A model generated the notes under the pieces. The model made no database searches. It was not told where the DNA came from and saw nothing but the letters and a program-made list of their open reading frames with translations. From Bacteroidota bacterium (GTDB lineage: Bacteria; Bacteroidota; Bacteroidia; Flavobacteriales_F; PHOS-HE28): a stretch of DNA of 6,560 bases. The stretch's first letter is position 1; every line of letters begins with the position of its first letter. Shown here in pieces: positions 1-6,100 of this stretch. The position numbers were made by a program, and so were the translations under genes. The stretch spans positions 1 to 6,560 of the forward strand of contig JAEZAU010000053.1 in assembly GCA_023430325.1 (NCBI GenBank). Reading direction: 5' to 3'.

Positions 1-115
1 CATTTTCATGACATCAGAATACAAGTTCAAAAAGGAAAGATCATTGGAACCGATCAGAACTAGGTCCGGTCGCCAATGATCATCCGATATTTGCAGGAAT
101 ACATACTCTCAACCT

Positions 116-337
116 ATGAAAAAGTTCATTCTACCCGTTGCTGCTCTCCTGACCATCGGCCTCGCCTCTTGTGCTGAGAACGATCCATCGGAAAAAGAGA
201 AGGAAACGGTGATCATCAAGGAAGAAATTCCCGTGAAAGAAGAGCCCGGCACCCGCATCGAGGTGGGTGATGAAGGTATCGAAGTGGAAAGCGAGGATGT
301 TGATGTGGACGTGAATACGGAGGAGCCGAAGAAGTGA
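116..337 (+). CDS. Small acidic lipoprotein, function unknown
   Basis: A 73-residue protein with a classical lipoprotein signal: a short KK-start, a hydrophobic stretch at residues 4-17, and a lipobox LASC ending at Cys19. The mature part is about 54 residues and extremely charged. Residues 24-43 are rich in Lys/Glu. Residues 47-70 alternate acidic and aliphatic residues (EVGDEGIEVESEDVDVDV), suggesting an extended or disordered chain rather than a folded enzyme. The acidic residues soon after the cysteine (A-E-N-D) loosely resemble the Bacteroidota lipoprotein surface-export signal, so display on the outer face of the outer membrane is possible but unproven. The ATG is chosen because it gives an intact signal peptide; no good Shine-Dalgarno is present. 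A one-mismatch -7 box (GATATTTG, 86-93) lies just upstream without a convincing -33. I do not recognise a named family. Confidence 0.82.
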   Translation: MKKFILPVAALLTIGLASCAENDPSEKEKETVIIKEEIPVKEEPGTRIEVGDEGIEVESEDVDVDVNTEEPKK

Positions 338-380
338 TCGGTTGCGGGGTTTACAGGTTGTTCAGGTCCATGGCAACATC

Positions 381-410
381 GATCCGTGGACGTGATAGCG
401 TCCAAGGATC
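381..410 (+). repeat. Interrupted inverted repeat (stem-loop) upstream of the protease gene
   Basis: GATCC (381-385) pairs with GGATC (406-410). TGGACG (387-392) pairs with CGTCCA (399-404) around the loop TGATAG. A single G-A mismatch separates the two stem segments, giving 11 base pairs. It lies 43 bases after the lipoprotein stop and 83 bases before the protease start. No T-run follows, so an intrinsic terminator is not strongly supported. It could equally be a 5' UTR structure or a protein-binding site. Confidence 0.55.
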
Positions 411-493
411 CGTTCCAAAGGGCGGGTTCATAACCTGTAACGCAGTCTCTTTGATGAGCCATTTAGCTTCGTGCGATCGTTAGCCACCGTAAC

Positions 494-2665
494 ATGCGTT
501 CGATCTTACTTGTCCTTCTGTCCTTTTACGTGGGATCTTATAGTCGATCCGCACAGACGGCTATCCTGGAGCCTATTGCCGAACCCCATACGTTCCGTCC
601 ATTCAGGGATGCTGCCGATGCGCCAGCACTGGGGCCTCTTGTGAAGAGGGCGACCACAGCATTTATCGATCATTCCCAGATAGACCGGTTGTTGGAAGAG
701 AAGCCTGCGCGGATCACGATCGAGGTACCGTATGATGGTGGTTCTATCTTCCTGGACCTCTACCGGGCGGAGATCTCGACCGGTACTGTACGGGTCATGA
801 CGGATAGGGGAGAATTTTTTCCAGAAGGAACTGGACTGCATTATCGAGGAAAGATCATGGGCATTGAAGCATCCACAGGCGCCTTCAGCTTCTTCGCGAA
901 TGAGGTGGCCGGTGTAATATCGTCGGCTCAGCTTGGTGATCTTGTTGTGGGCAGGATGCGTGGTTCCGATGATGCTGGCAGACATGTGATCTATGCAGCA
1001 CATGATCTTTCAGCAACATTTCCGATGGTCTGCGATGTACGATCGGATGGATCGGAACTTGATGCGCTCAACGAACAAAATGGATCCGTGCGATCCGATC
1101 GGTGCATCAGGATCTATTATGAACTGTCTGATAATGTCTACGCTGACAATGGCTCCGATCTGGCGGCTACTACGAATTGGATCACGGCCATACACAACAT
1201 CATTGCAACGCTGTTCGCGAATGATGGCATTACAGTATCCATGAGCGAAGTCTTCATCTGGACCACACCGATGCCGTTCCCGATGATGAGCCCACAGTCG
1301 GATATGAATGCTTTCATGCAGTACCGCACCGCCTACAATGGCGATGTCGCTTTTTGCGTGAACACCGGTGGTGCTGCTGGCGCGGCGCATCTGGCGTCCC
1401 TCTGCACTATTCCGTACGCCGGTTCCAACATCTCCATCTACTACGAAGATCTGCCCCTATATTCCTTTACGGTATCCAACATAGCCCATGAGATCGGCCA
1501 TGTGCTCGGGTCTCCACATACGCATGATTGCACCTGGAACGGCAATAACACGCAGCTCGATGACTGTGGCAATCAGCAGGGCTGGCTGCCTCCAGGTCCC
1601 TGTTATGATGAGGCCTCCCCGATAATTCCACCATTGGGAGAAGGCACCATCATGAGCTATTGCCCCGGAGCCTTGGCCGCAGGTTTTGGGCAACAGCCAT
1701 CGCAGCGCATGCTCGCGCATATTGCACAGACAGGCTGTTTAGGTACGGATTGTATCACATCATGTACTCCGAGCGTGGATGGCCTGGATGCCGTGCAGAC
1801 CTCTCCCACCACTGGGCTGATCACCTGGAGCAGCCTTGACCCTTCCATAACCCAATGGGAGGTGCGGCTTTATGGGATGAACATGGTACTGCTCGTGGAT
1901 TGGACCACCGTGTATTCACCCAGCTATGAGGCCATGGGATTGATACCTGAGGACTGGCATCGCGTGGAGGTACGTACGTCCTGTCCAGAACCTTTCAGCG
2001 GATCTTTCACCCGATATGTGGAATTCCATATTCCCGCCACCAATTGTGGTGAGGTGGTACAGGACAGCGGTAATGAAGGCCCTTACCTGTATGATTGCAT
2101 CTTTCAACCACGCACATTCCATCCCTATTCGTCTGAACATATTCTCACCTTGAACTTTTCAGAGTTGGATCTGGAACCCGATGTGGACTTTCTAGTGGTA
2201 CATGACGGCGCTACAGTTGATGCACCTGTTCTCACGATGTTGACCGGCAATGTATTACCCGGTCCCATTAGCTCCACCACTCCCGGTGGTGCACTCACAG
2301 TGCGATCGATATGCGACGAACTGGAATACGACCAGTTCATGGGCTGGACCTACACTGTCTCGTGCGATCTGTCCATTCCCACAAGTCTTCAAGCACCGCC
2401 CCCCCACTCCCCGACACTACTTCTATTTCCCGATCCTGCGGTCGACCAACTGAACGTGGAGTACTACTTCCTGGCACCAGGAAAATTGGAAGCATACTTG
2501 TTCGATCTGCAGGGTCGTGCAGTGGATCATCTACCTGCCAGAGCGATCCGGTATAAGGGGATGCAACGGCTGCAATTCGATATTTCGCAACTAAGCCCTG
2601 GTACCTACATCTTAAGACTATCCAACGGTACTACATCTTTCGCCAGGCGTTTCGTAAAGAACTAG
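494..2665 (+). CDS. Secreted M12B-like zinc metalloprotease with FnIII-like, CUB-like and T9SS sorting domains
   Basis: A 723-residue secreted endopeptidase. Residues 1-20 form a signal peptide (probable cleavage SRSA|Q). Residues ~21-200 look like the propeptide found in bacterial reprolysin-like proteases. The catalytic domain (~203-420) carries the zinc motif HEIGHVLGSPHTHDC: His332, Glu333 (catalytic base), His336, Gly339, His342. It also has the Met-turn GTIMSYC with Met387, which together define a metzincin. An FnIII-like region spans ~424-517. A Cys-bounded CUB-like domain spans 518-624 (Cys518 to Cys624), followed by a Pro-rich linker. A T9SS type A sorting domain (~640-723) shows LFPDPAVDQLNV, FDLQGRAV, SPGTYILRLSNG and the basic end RRFVKN. 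The protein is expected to be exported by Sec, then carried across the outer membrane by T9SS and released or anchored. The substrate is not deducible. The start gives an intact signal peptide. No SD is evident; a weak -7 box (TCTCTTTG, 446-453) is possible. Confidence 0.95.
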   Translation: MRSILLVLLSFYVGSYSRSAQTAILEPIAEPHTFRPFRDAADAPALGPLVKRATTAFIDHSQIDRLLEEKPARITIEVPYDGGSIFLDLYRAEISTGTVRVMTDRGEFFPEGTGLHYRGKIMGIEASTGAFSFFANEVAGVISSAQLGDLVVGRMRGSDDAGRHVIYAAHDLSATFPMVCDVRSDGSELDALNEQNGSVRSDRCIRIYYELSDNVYADNGSDLAATTNWITAIHNIIATLFANDGITVSMSEVFIWTTPMPFPMMSPQSDMNAFMQYRTAYNGDVAFCVNTGGAAGAAHLASLCTIPYAGSNISIYYEDLPLYSFTVSNIAHEIGHVLGSPHTHDCTWNGNNTQLDDCGNQQGWLPPGPCYDEASPIIPPLGEGTIMSYCPGALAAGFGQQPSQRMLAHIAQTGCLGTDCITSCTPSVDGLDAVQTSPTTGLITWSSLDPSITQWEVRLYGMNMVLLVDWTTVYSPSYEAMGLIPEDWHRVEVRTSCPEPFSGSFTRYVEFHIPATNCGEVVQDSGNEGPYLYDCIFQPRTFHPYSSEHILTLNFSELDLEPDVDFLVVHDGATVDAPVLTMLTGNVLPGPISSTTPGGALTVRSICDELEYDQFMGWTYTVSCDLSIPTSLQAPPPHSPTLLLFPDPAVDQLNVEYYFLAPGKLEAYLFDLQGRAVDHLPARAIRYKGMQRLQFDISQLSPGTYILRLSNGTTSFARRFVKN

Positions 2666-2669
2666 GTTA

Positions 2670-3131
2670 TCATCGGCGAGACCTTGTCCGGGTAAGACTT
2701 CCTGCAGCCAGAGCCAATGCCAGCACGGCATACACCCCGAACAGGGATCGTTTGGAAAGCCGATCCTCGAAGCCGGGTGTGAAGCGTTTCGGCACCACAT
2801 GATAATCCACCCAATAGGCGAAGGCTGATGTGGCCGCACCCGCCAGCATGGCTCGGCCGATCGAAGGCCGTGTGTCACGCGGAAGCATCAGTTCATGCAT
2901 GGCCGCCCAACTCGTTACCGCAGCGGCATTAAGGCCGGCGCCGGCCAGCGTATGGCGCGCATCAAGCCGATCGGTGTTCGTGGCCTCCTCGCCCCACAGC
3001 ATATGGCTCACCGCATTGATAGCAGCAGTGGCGGTGCCGTTCTCCTTTTGACTCAGGAATGCGACGGTAGCAGTGGTGGCGGCCGTTGCAACGGCACCTG
3101 TGGTCATTGTATCCTTTATCCAACTTCCCAT
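2670..3131 (-). CDS. Conserved integral membrane protein, function unknown
   Basis: A 153-residue protein with about four hydrophobic segments (residues ~10-27, 60-82, 92-112 and 128-146). Recognisable features are the hydrophilic stretch NAVSHMLWGEEA after helix 1, and a polar loop DYHVVPKRFTPGFEDRLSKRS before helix 4. From memory, the motifs 'N..SH.LWG..A' and 'PKR.TPGFE.RLS..S' recur in an uncharacterised family of small membrane proteins, also seen in Proteobacteria; this needs a profile search. The start is the ATG at 3131; an in-frame TTG ten codons upstream is less likely. The gene follows the DUF1801 gene on the same strand with a 61-base gap and no obvious promoter of its own, so cotranscription is probable. 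Its stop lies 4 bases from the converging protease gene, with no terminator hairpin between them. The role is unknown. Confidence 0.85.
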   Translation of the reverse strand: MGSWIKDTMTTGAVATAATTATVAFLSQKENGTATAAINAVSHMLWGEEATNTDRLDARHTLAGAGLNAAAVTSWAAMHELMLPRDTRPSIGRAMLAGAATSAFAYWVDYHVVPKRFTPGFEDRLSKRSLFGVYAVLALALAAGSLTRTRSRR

Positions 3132-3192
3132 GATCGGATCTTTACTTTGAATGGAGAGCAAGTTCCCGGCCGATCGATGGTGATCCGAGCCA

Positions 3193-3597
3193 TTACCGTA
3201 TGCGGGCCTTCTCCATCGCCTTTACTCCAGTTACGATCAGCTTTTCCAGGATCTTCATATCCACATCGCTCAAACGCTTGATGTAGAGGCAGCCTTTGCC
3301 TATGCTGTGCTTGCCGAGTTTCTCCAACAATGGTCCGGCCTTGTCGAGACCTGTTAGGATGTAAAGTGTAAGATTCGCTTTGCGAGGGCTGAAACCCGTT
3401 ATGAACCACTCACCTTCGAGGCCGCTTGCGCCTTTGTAGTGGTATTTTCCAAAACCAACGATGCTCCCTCCCCACATCTTCGGTTCTTCACCTGTGGCCT
3501 TCTTCATCAATCCCGCCGCCACATCTTCCGGCTGCTTGTCAATGAACGCGTTCACATCAGCCTCGTTCACCTTGGTCTTGAGTTCTACTTTCGCCAT
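3193..3597 (-). CDS. DUF1801 domain protein (YdhG-like)
   Basis: A 134-residue cytoplasmic protein with the typical DUF1801 core. It has KKATGEEPKMWGGSIVGFG, then YHYK, GFSPRKANLTLYIL, LLEKLGKHSIGKGCLYIKR and LSDVDMKILEKLI. The family is widespread and has a small alpha/beta fold of unknown biochemical role; it is related to the frataxin-like YdhG group. Compared with family members I remember, the stretch between the first helix (VNAFIDK) and LMKKATG is about seven residues short, an apparent in-frame deletion in the second helix. The start is the ATG at 3597; an upstream TTG extension of seven codons is possible but unconvincing. The gene is probably first in a two-gene unit with the downstream membrane protein and diverges from the + strand membrane gene at 3675. 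Confidence 0.9.
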   Translation of the reverse strand: MAKVELKTKVNEADVNAFIDKQPEDVAAGLMKKATGEEPKMWGGSIVGFGKYHYKGASGLEGEWFITGFSPRKANLTLYILTGLDKAGPLLEKLGKHSIGKGCLYIKRLSDVDMKILEKLIVTGVKAMEKARIR

Positions 3598-3602
3598 GTG
3601 TG

Positions 3603-3629
3603 CCAATTTATAGGTCAAGTGCCGATCAA
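3603..3629 (-). promoter_or_regulatory. Candidate promoter for the DUF1801 gene
   Basis: On the - strand, TTG (complement of 3627-3629) lies 16 bases before TAAATTGG (complement of 3603-3610). This is one mismatch from the Bacteroidota -7 consensus TAnnTTTG. The start codon at 3597 follows so closely that the transcript would be nearly leaderless, which weakens the call. Confidence 0.3.
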
Positions 3630-3657
3630 TTGCATGTATGCTTGTCTTCTAACTTGG
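3630..3657 (+). promoter_or_regulatory. Candidate promoter for the membrane protein at 3675
   Basis: TTG (3630-3632) is followed after 17 bases by TAACTTGG (3650-3657), one mismatch from TAnnTTTG. The predicted transcription start (~3664) leaves a short leader before the ATG at 3675. Its -33 TTG shares the palindrome CAATTG (3627-3632) with the opposing promoter. Confidence 0.4.
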
Positions 3658-3674
3658 CGCCAAACCTCGCACCC

Positions 3675-4070
3675 ATGAACCCCGCGCTCAGAAATATCCT
3701 GGCTGTGATCATCGGCACCGTAGCGTGTCTTATGCTGAACGGGCTCCTGCTCGGAGTGATGATGAAGGTCATACCAACGCCATCCGGATTCGACCCGAAC
3801 GATCCCTCGACGTACGGACTGCTCGAGAACAGGCACCTGCTTTCACCATTCATTGCGCATGCTGTACCATCATTGATCGGTGGTTTCCTTGCAGCGTTGA
3901 TCGCCGCAACGCGCAAGATGAGCTTTGCGCTGGTGGTCGGTGGCCTGCATCTGCTCGGCGGTATCGCAGCGGCCTTCATGATACCGGCGCCGGCCTGGTT
4001 CATTGCGCTTGACCTGATAGTGGCCTACCTGCCGATGGCATGGATCGGCGGGAAGCTGGCGCGTGCCTGA
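3675..4070 (+). CDS. Four-helix small membrane protein, function unknown
   Basis: A 131-residue protein with four predicted transmembrane helices at about residues 5-32, 55-78, 82-103 and 106-126. A longer polar loop (residues 33-54, containing PTPSGFDPNDPSTYG) lies after helix 1. Residues ENRHLLSPFIAHAVPSLIGG open helix 2, and the C-terminus is short and basic (GGKLARA). The layout resembles small uncharacterised inner-membrane proteins common in Bacteroidota; no catalytic motif is visible. The ATG at 3675 is preferred over a GTG 25 codons upstream, because the upstream extension is polar, runs through the promoter region and spoils the N-terminal helix. It is transcribed divergently from the DUF1801 gene. 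Its TGA stop directly abuts the stop of the converging XRE gene. Confidence 0.85.
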   Translation: MNPALRNILAVIIGTVACLMLNGLLLGVMMKVIPTPSGFDPNDPSTYGLLENRHLLSPFIAHAVPSLIGGFLAALIAATRKMSFALVVGGLHLLGGIAAAFMIPAPAWFIALDLIVAYLPMAWIGGKLARA

Positions 4071-4379
4071 TCACACCACATCGAAAGGCTTGCGCTTATC
4101 CACACTACCCGGGATCACAACATCGAAACCGACGGGTAGAATAGTAGCTTGCAGGACCATGCAACAGCGGATGAAGATGGACATATCCAGATCCGCTCCT
4201 CTTTCGATCTGCATCACGGACTTCCTTTCCACACCGGCCTGATCGGCGAGCTGTTGTTGGGTGAGCCTCGCGGCCATGCGCCGGCGTTTGAGTTCATCAC
4301 CGATCGCCTTCTGCTGCCGAAGGACATCCGCCGGACGTATCGCTCTCTTTTTCACCCTGGGAACGGCAGCCGATCGCAT
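4071..4379 (-). CDS. XRE/HipB-like helix-turn-helix transcriptional regulator
   Basis: A 102-residue DNA-binding protein. A basic N-terminal tail (residues 1-20) precedes a Cro/C1-type HTH at ~24-62. Helix 1 is IGDELKRRRMAARL, helix 2 QQQLADQAG, and recognition helix 3 VERKSVMQIERG. The dimer-side helix DMSIFIRCCMVLQATI follows, then a short beta tail (LPVGFDVVIPG). The pattern resembles HipB-type and other antitoxin-type XRE proteins, but no HipA or other toxin gene is adjacent, so an orphan regulator is the safe call. I chose the ATG at 4379. A GTG at 4355 is an alternative that would trim only the tail. The longer frame beginning at 4454 runs through the tRNA-Thr gene and is rejected. The ATG lies only ~8 bases after the T-run of the tRNA terminator, so no separate promoter fits unless it lies inside the tRNA gene. 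Confidence 0.85.
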   Translation of the reverse strand: MRSAAVPRVKKRAIRPADVLRQQKAIGDELKRRRMAARLTQQQLADQAGVERKSVMQIERGADLDMSIFIRCCMVLQATILPVGFDVVIPGSVDKRKPFDVV

Positions 4380-4386
4380 GCCAATG

Positions 4387-4414
4387 AAAAGACCCCGGCG
4401 ATGTGCCGGGGTCT
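4387..4414 (-). terminator. Intrinsic terminator after tRNA-Thr
   Basis: A GC-rich 10-bp perfect stem (4390-4399 with 4405-4414) closes a five-base loop (4400-4404). On the - strand it is followed by TTTT (complement of 4387-4390, overlapping the stem end). It begins five bases after the tRNA 3' end, the usual position for a tRNA terminator. Confidence 0.85.
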
Positions 4415-4418
4415 CACG

Positions 4419-4490
4419 AGCCTCCTTTCGGATTTGAACCGAAGACCTGCTCATTACGAATGAGCTGCTCTACCGCTGAGCTAAGGAGGC
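4419..4490 (-). tRNA. tRNA-Thr (anticodon CGU)
   Basis: A complete 72-nt cloverleaf on the - strand. The acceptor stem GCCTCCT pairs with AGGAGGC, and the discriminator is T. The D-arm is GCTC/GAGC. The anticodon stem GCTCA/TGAGC encloses the loop TTCGTAA with anticodon CGT, reading ACG threonine codons. The T-arm TTCGG/CCGAA encloses TTCAAAT. No CCA is encoded, so it is added post-transcriptionally. It sits between the propeller gene and the XRE gene on the same strand. No second copy of the tRNA 3' end is visible in the window, so there is no sign of an integrated element here. Confidence 0.97.
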
Positions 4491-4516
4491 CTTTGCCCAC
4501 CCTTTCGGGCGGGCCG

Positions 4517-4524
4517 CAAAAGTA
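4517..4524 (-). promoter_or_regulatory. -7 promoter element for tRNA-Thr
   Basis: The - strand reads TACTTTTG, a perfect match to the Bacteroidota -7 box TAnnTTTG, 26 bases upstream of the tRNA 5' end. A good -33 TTG is not present at the expected spacing. Between box and tRNA lies a GC-rich hairpin with a GAAA loop (4495-4514), probably in the pre-tRNA leader. Confidence 0.6.
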
Positions 4525-4548
4525 GTGGGTTTTACGATCGCTGGGCGA

Positions 4549-5820
4549 TCAGTTCTTCATGAATTGTACTACACGCCCGTCTGCTGTGCGGAGCGAATAA
4601 AGACCGCTTGCGAGGTCCGAAATATCAATGCCCGTTCTGTAAGATGTGCTCGTGCCTTTGAGCAACGGTTTTCCCAATGCATCGATCACCTGGTATTCTC
4701 CTGAAAAGTCTTCGAAGAACACGATGTGGGTGGCCGGGTTCGGGAAGAGGGCGAATGTGCCGTTCCCCAAGGGTCGGATCTGAGTGCTGGAACGGACATC
4801 AAGTGCCAGATGGCCAGGGCTCACTCCCACTGGAACGCTGTTCAACACTGTTCCATCAAAAGCCATCACATGCAGTGCACCGCTGCTGAAGAAATCCGTG
4901 GTAGTGGCGTACATCACTTCGTTGATCGGATCTTCGATGAGGCCGTACGCGCTGATGTTGTTCTGGAGCGTATCTGAAACATCGTCCACGGCAAGATCGA
5001 ACCGGGCCAAGGTGTTCACGGCGTATTCCATGAAATAGATCTTACCGGCCTGCTCCGCCAATGCCGATGCACCGCAACCACTGTTGTAAGCAATGTGATC
5101 GGTGAACTGGAGGCTTCCATCCTGCCGATCTATCTTGCTCATGGTGCTTCCTGTGAAATCGGTATTGTTCAGCACGTAGATGGATCCATCGGTCACCATC
5201 AGCTTCTCGGGGTTGCTACCGTTCGGACCCAGATCGATCTGATCGACAAGCTGCATGCTCTGCAGATCGATGACGGCCAGGTAGCCGGTGAGGTTCCCCC
5301 ATTCGAAGCTGTTGTTCACCCCGAGCCATGCTTTTCCATCGGCAACCACCATATCTTCTGCGGAATGGATAAGTCCATCTGCCGGTGTTACCGCGTCAAT
5401 GAACGACAGATCACCGGCGCTACGTACTTCGAAGTAGTGATCGAGGCCACCAAGTTCTCCGCGTGTCACCAGGATCATTTCGTTCCAATACGCGATCTTG
5501 CGAATACCGGCGATCGTGGCTTCTTCCAACAGATCGTAGCTGTCCTTATCGTATTTCAACAACTTCTGATCGGCGGCCACATAGATATGCTGCCCTTCCA
5601 CCATCACATCGGAGGCAAAGCGGCTGCCCGCAATGACGGCCACTTGATCATAAGCGCCACTGGACGGGTCGTAAGCACCAAGCGTAACGGGAACGACCTG
5701 CTGCTGGGCGTTCCAGTCGAAATAGCCCTCATTAAGGACCATCACCTGGTGCACGTATTGTTGGGCGTTGGCAAAAAGGACGGACGAAAGAGCAAATGCG
5801 GAAGCTATCGATCGGTACAT
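4549..5820 (-). CDS. Secreted YncE/DUF5074-like beta-propeller with T9SS tail; candidate B12-capture protein (BtuG-like)
   Basis: A 423-residue protein. The signal peptide is residues 1-19 (FANA|QQ). The body (~22-345) consists of repeated propeller strands, for example DVMVEGQHIYVAADQKLLKYD (71-91), DMVVADGKAWLGVNN (156-170), EKLMVTDGSIYVLNN (205-219) and SALAEQAGKIYFMEY (252-266). It opens with VMVLNEGYFDW (26-36), reminiscent of the LNEG start of DUF5074/YncE-like proteins. A T9SS type A sorting domain occupies ~351-423 (ALFPNPATHIVFFE, IDALGKPLLKG, LASGLYSLRTADGRVVQFMKN). The gene is preceded by a cobalamin riboswitch, so expression should fall when B12 is plentiful. Known family context: Bacteroides BtuG is a surface propeller that binds B12 for the TonB receptor BtuB. 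The inference is that this is a T9SS-exported analogue. Against it, no btuB is adjacent, and identity to BtuG cannot be measured here. The ATG at 5820 gives a clean signal peptide; the frame stays open upstream through the riboswitch, but that extension is not protein-like. Confidence 0.88.
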   Translation of the reverse strand: MYRSIASAFALSSVLFANAQQYVHQVMVLNEGYFDWNAQQQVVPVTLGAYDPSSGAYDQVAVIAGSRFASDVMVEGQHIYVAADQKLLKYDKDSYDLLEEATIAGIRKIAYWNEMILVTRGELGGLDHYFEVRSAGDLSFIDAVTPADGLIHSAEDMVVADGKAWLGVNNSFEWGNLTGYLAVIDLQSMQLVDQIDLGPNGSNPEKLMVTDGSIYVLNNTDFTGSTMSKIDRQDGSLQFTDHIAYNSGCGASALAEQAGKIYFMEYAVNTLARFDLAVDDVSDTLQNNISAYGLIEDPINEVMYATTTDFFSSGALHVMAFDGTVLNSVPVGVSPGHLALDVRSSTQIRPLGNGTFALFPNPATHIVFFEDFSGEYQVIDALGKPLLKGTSTSYRTGIDISDLASGLYSLRTADGRVVQFMKN

Positions 5821-5836
5821 GTGCGTAGGTTTTAGC

Positions 5837-5855
5837 GCCGCTTTCACCGAGCGGC
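5837..5855 (-). promoter_or_regulatory. Riboswitch expression-platform hairpin
   Basis: On the - strand GCCGCT pairs with AGCGGC around a seven-base loop (CGGTGAA), ending 16 bases before the ATG at 5820. No T-run follows, so translational control at the start region is more likely than termination. The 5' arm lies in a second copy of ACCTGCCGC (5851-5859), which also occurs at the end of the B12 box (5934-5942). Confidence 0.5.
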
Positions 5856-5932
5856 AGGTGAATAAAGACCACGGGGAACGGCGGACCTGTACCGCAAGCC
5901 GCACCCTTTCCCGGGGCCGTTGTCTTATGCGC

Positions 5933-6083
5933 TGCGGCAGGTCTTCTGGCTCATCACCATACCTGTTGCACCTTCCCGCCACATGAGCAGTGGTAACAGC
6001 AACAGGCGTTCGGTGATCTACAGCTGCGGGAACAGCTCCCGGATGGAAACGGGATTCCCTTTTAACCGGACACCGGAATGTCT
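5933..6083 (-). promoter_or_regulatory. Cobalamin (B12) riboswitch aptamer
   Basis: Read on the - strand, the conserved elements appear in order. First comes the 5' CGGTGTCC helix side, then TTAAAAGGGAATCCC (the GGGAA core), then GAGCTGTTCCCGCAGCTGTA (P4-P6 core). GGCGGGAAGG (complement of 5971-5980) follows. Last is the B12 box AGCCAGAAGACCTGCC (5936-5951), one change from the classical AGCCAGGAGACCTGCC. Spacing fits a class I (AdoCbl-type) aptamer of about 150 nt. It ends ~113 bases before the propeller start codon, leaving room for an expression platform. Boundaries are approximate. Confidence 0.93.
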
Positions 6084-6100
6084 CGGACCGTAACGCGGGA

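Noticed and set aside
1..9. Start of a leftward gene (ATG at 9 on the - strand)
   Set aside because: Only three codons lie in the window and there is no convincing promoter, so it cannot be supported.
4071..4379. HipBA-type toxin-antitoxin system
   Set aside because: Only the HipB-like DNA-binding half is present. The neighbours are a tRNA and a membrane protein, with no toxin.
4419..4440. tRNA-Thr 3' end as an integration (att) site
   Set aside because: No integrase and no second copy of the tRNA 3' end are visible in the window.
4380..4454. Upstream start for the XRE gene at 4454
   Set aside because: It would read through the tRNA-Thr gene and its terminator. The ATG at 4379 or GTG at 4355 is sufficient for the full HTH domain.
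4536..4550. Terminator for the propeller gene (GATCGC/GCGATC hairpin overlapping its stop)
   Set aside because: The stem is only six pairs, there is no T-run, and GATCGC is part of a motif abundant across the window.
5095..5835. A 246-aa open frame on the + strand opposite the propeller gene
   Set aside because: It is fully antisense to a gene with a signal peptide, propeller repeats and a T9SS tail. Its own product has no domain-like pattern and it has no promoter or SD.
5821..5982. N-terminal extension of the propeller gene through the riboswitch (54 extra codons)
   Set aside because: The extension is Arg-rich, translates the B12 box and expression platform, and would bury the signal peptide. 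The open frame is by chance.
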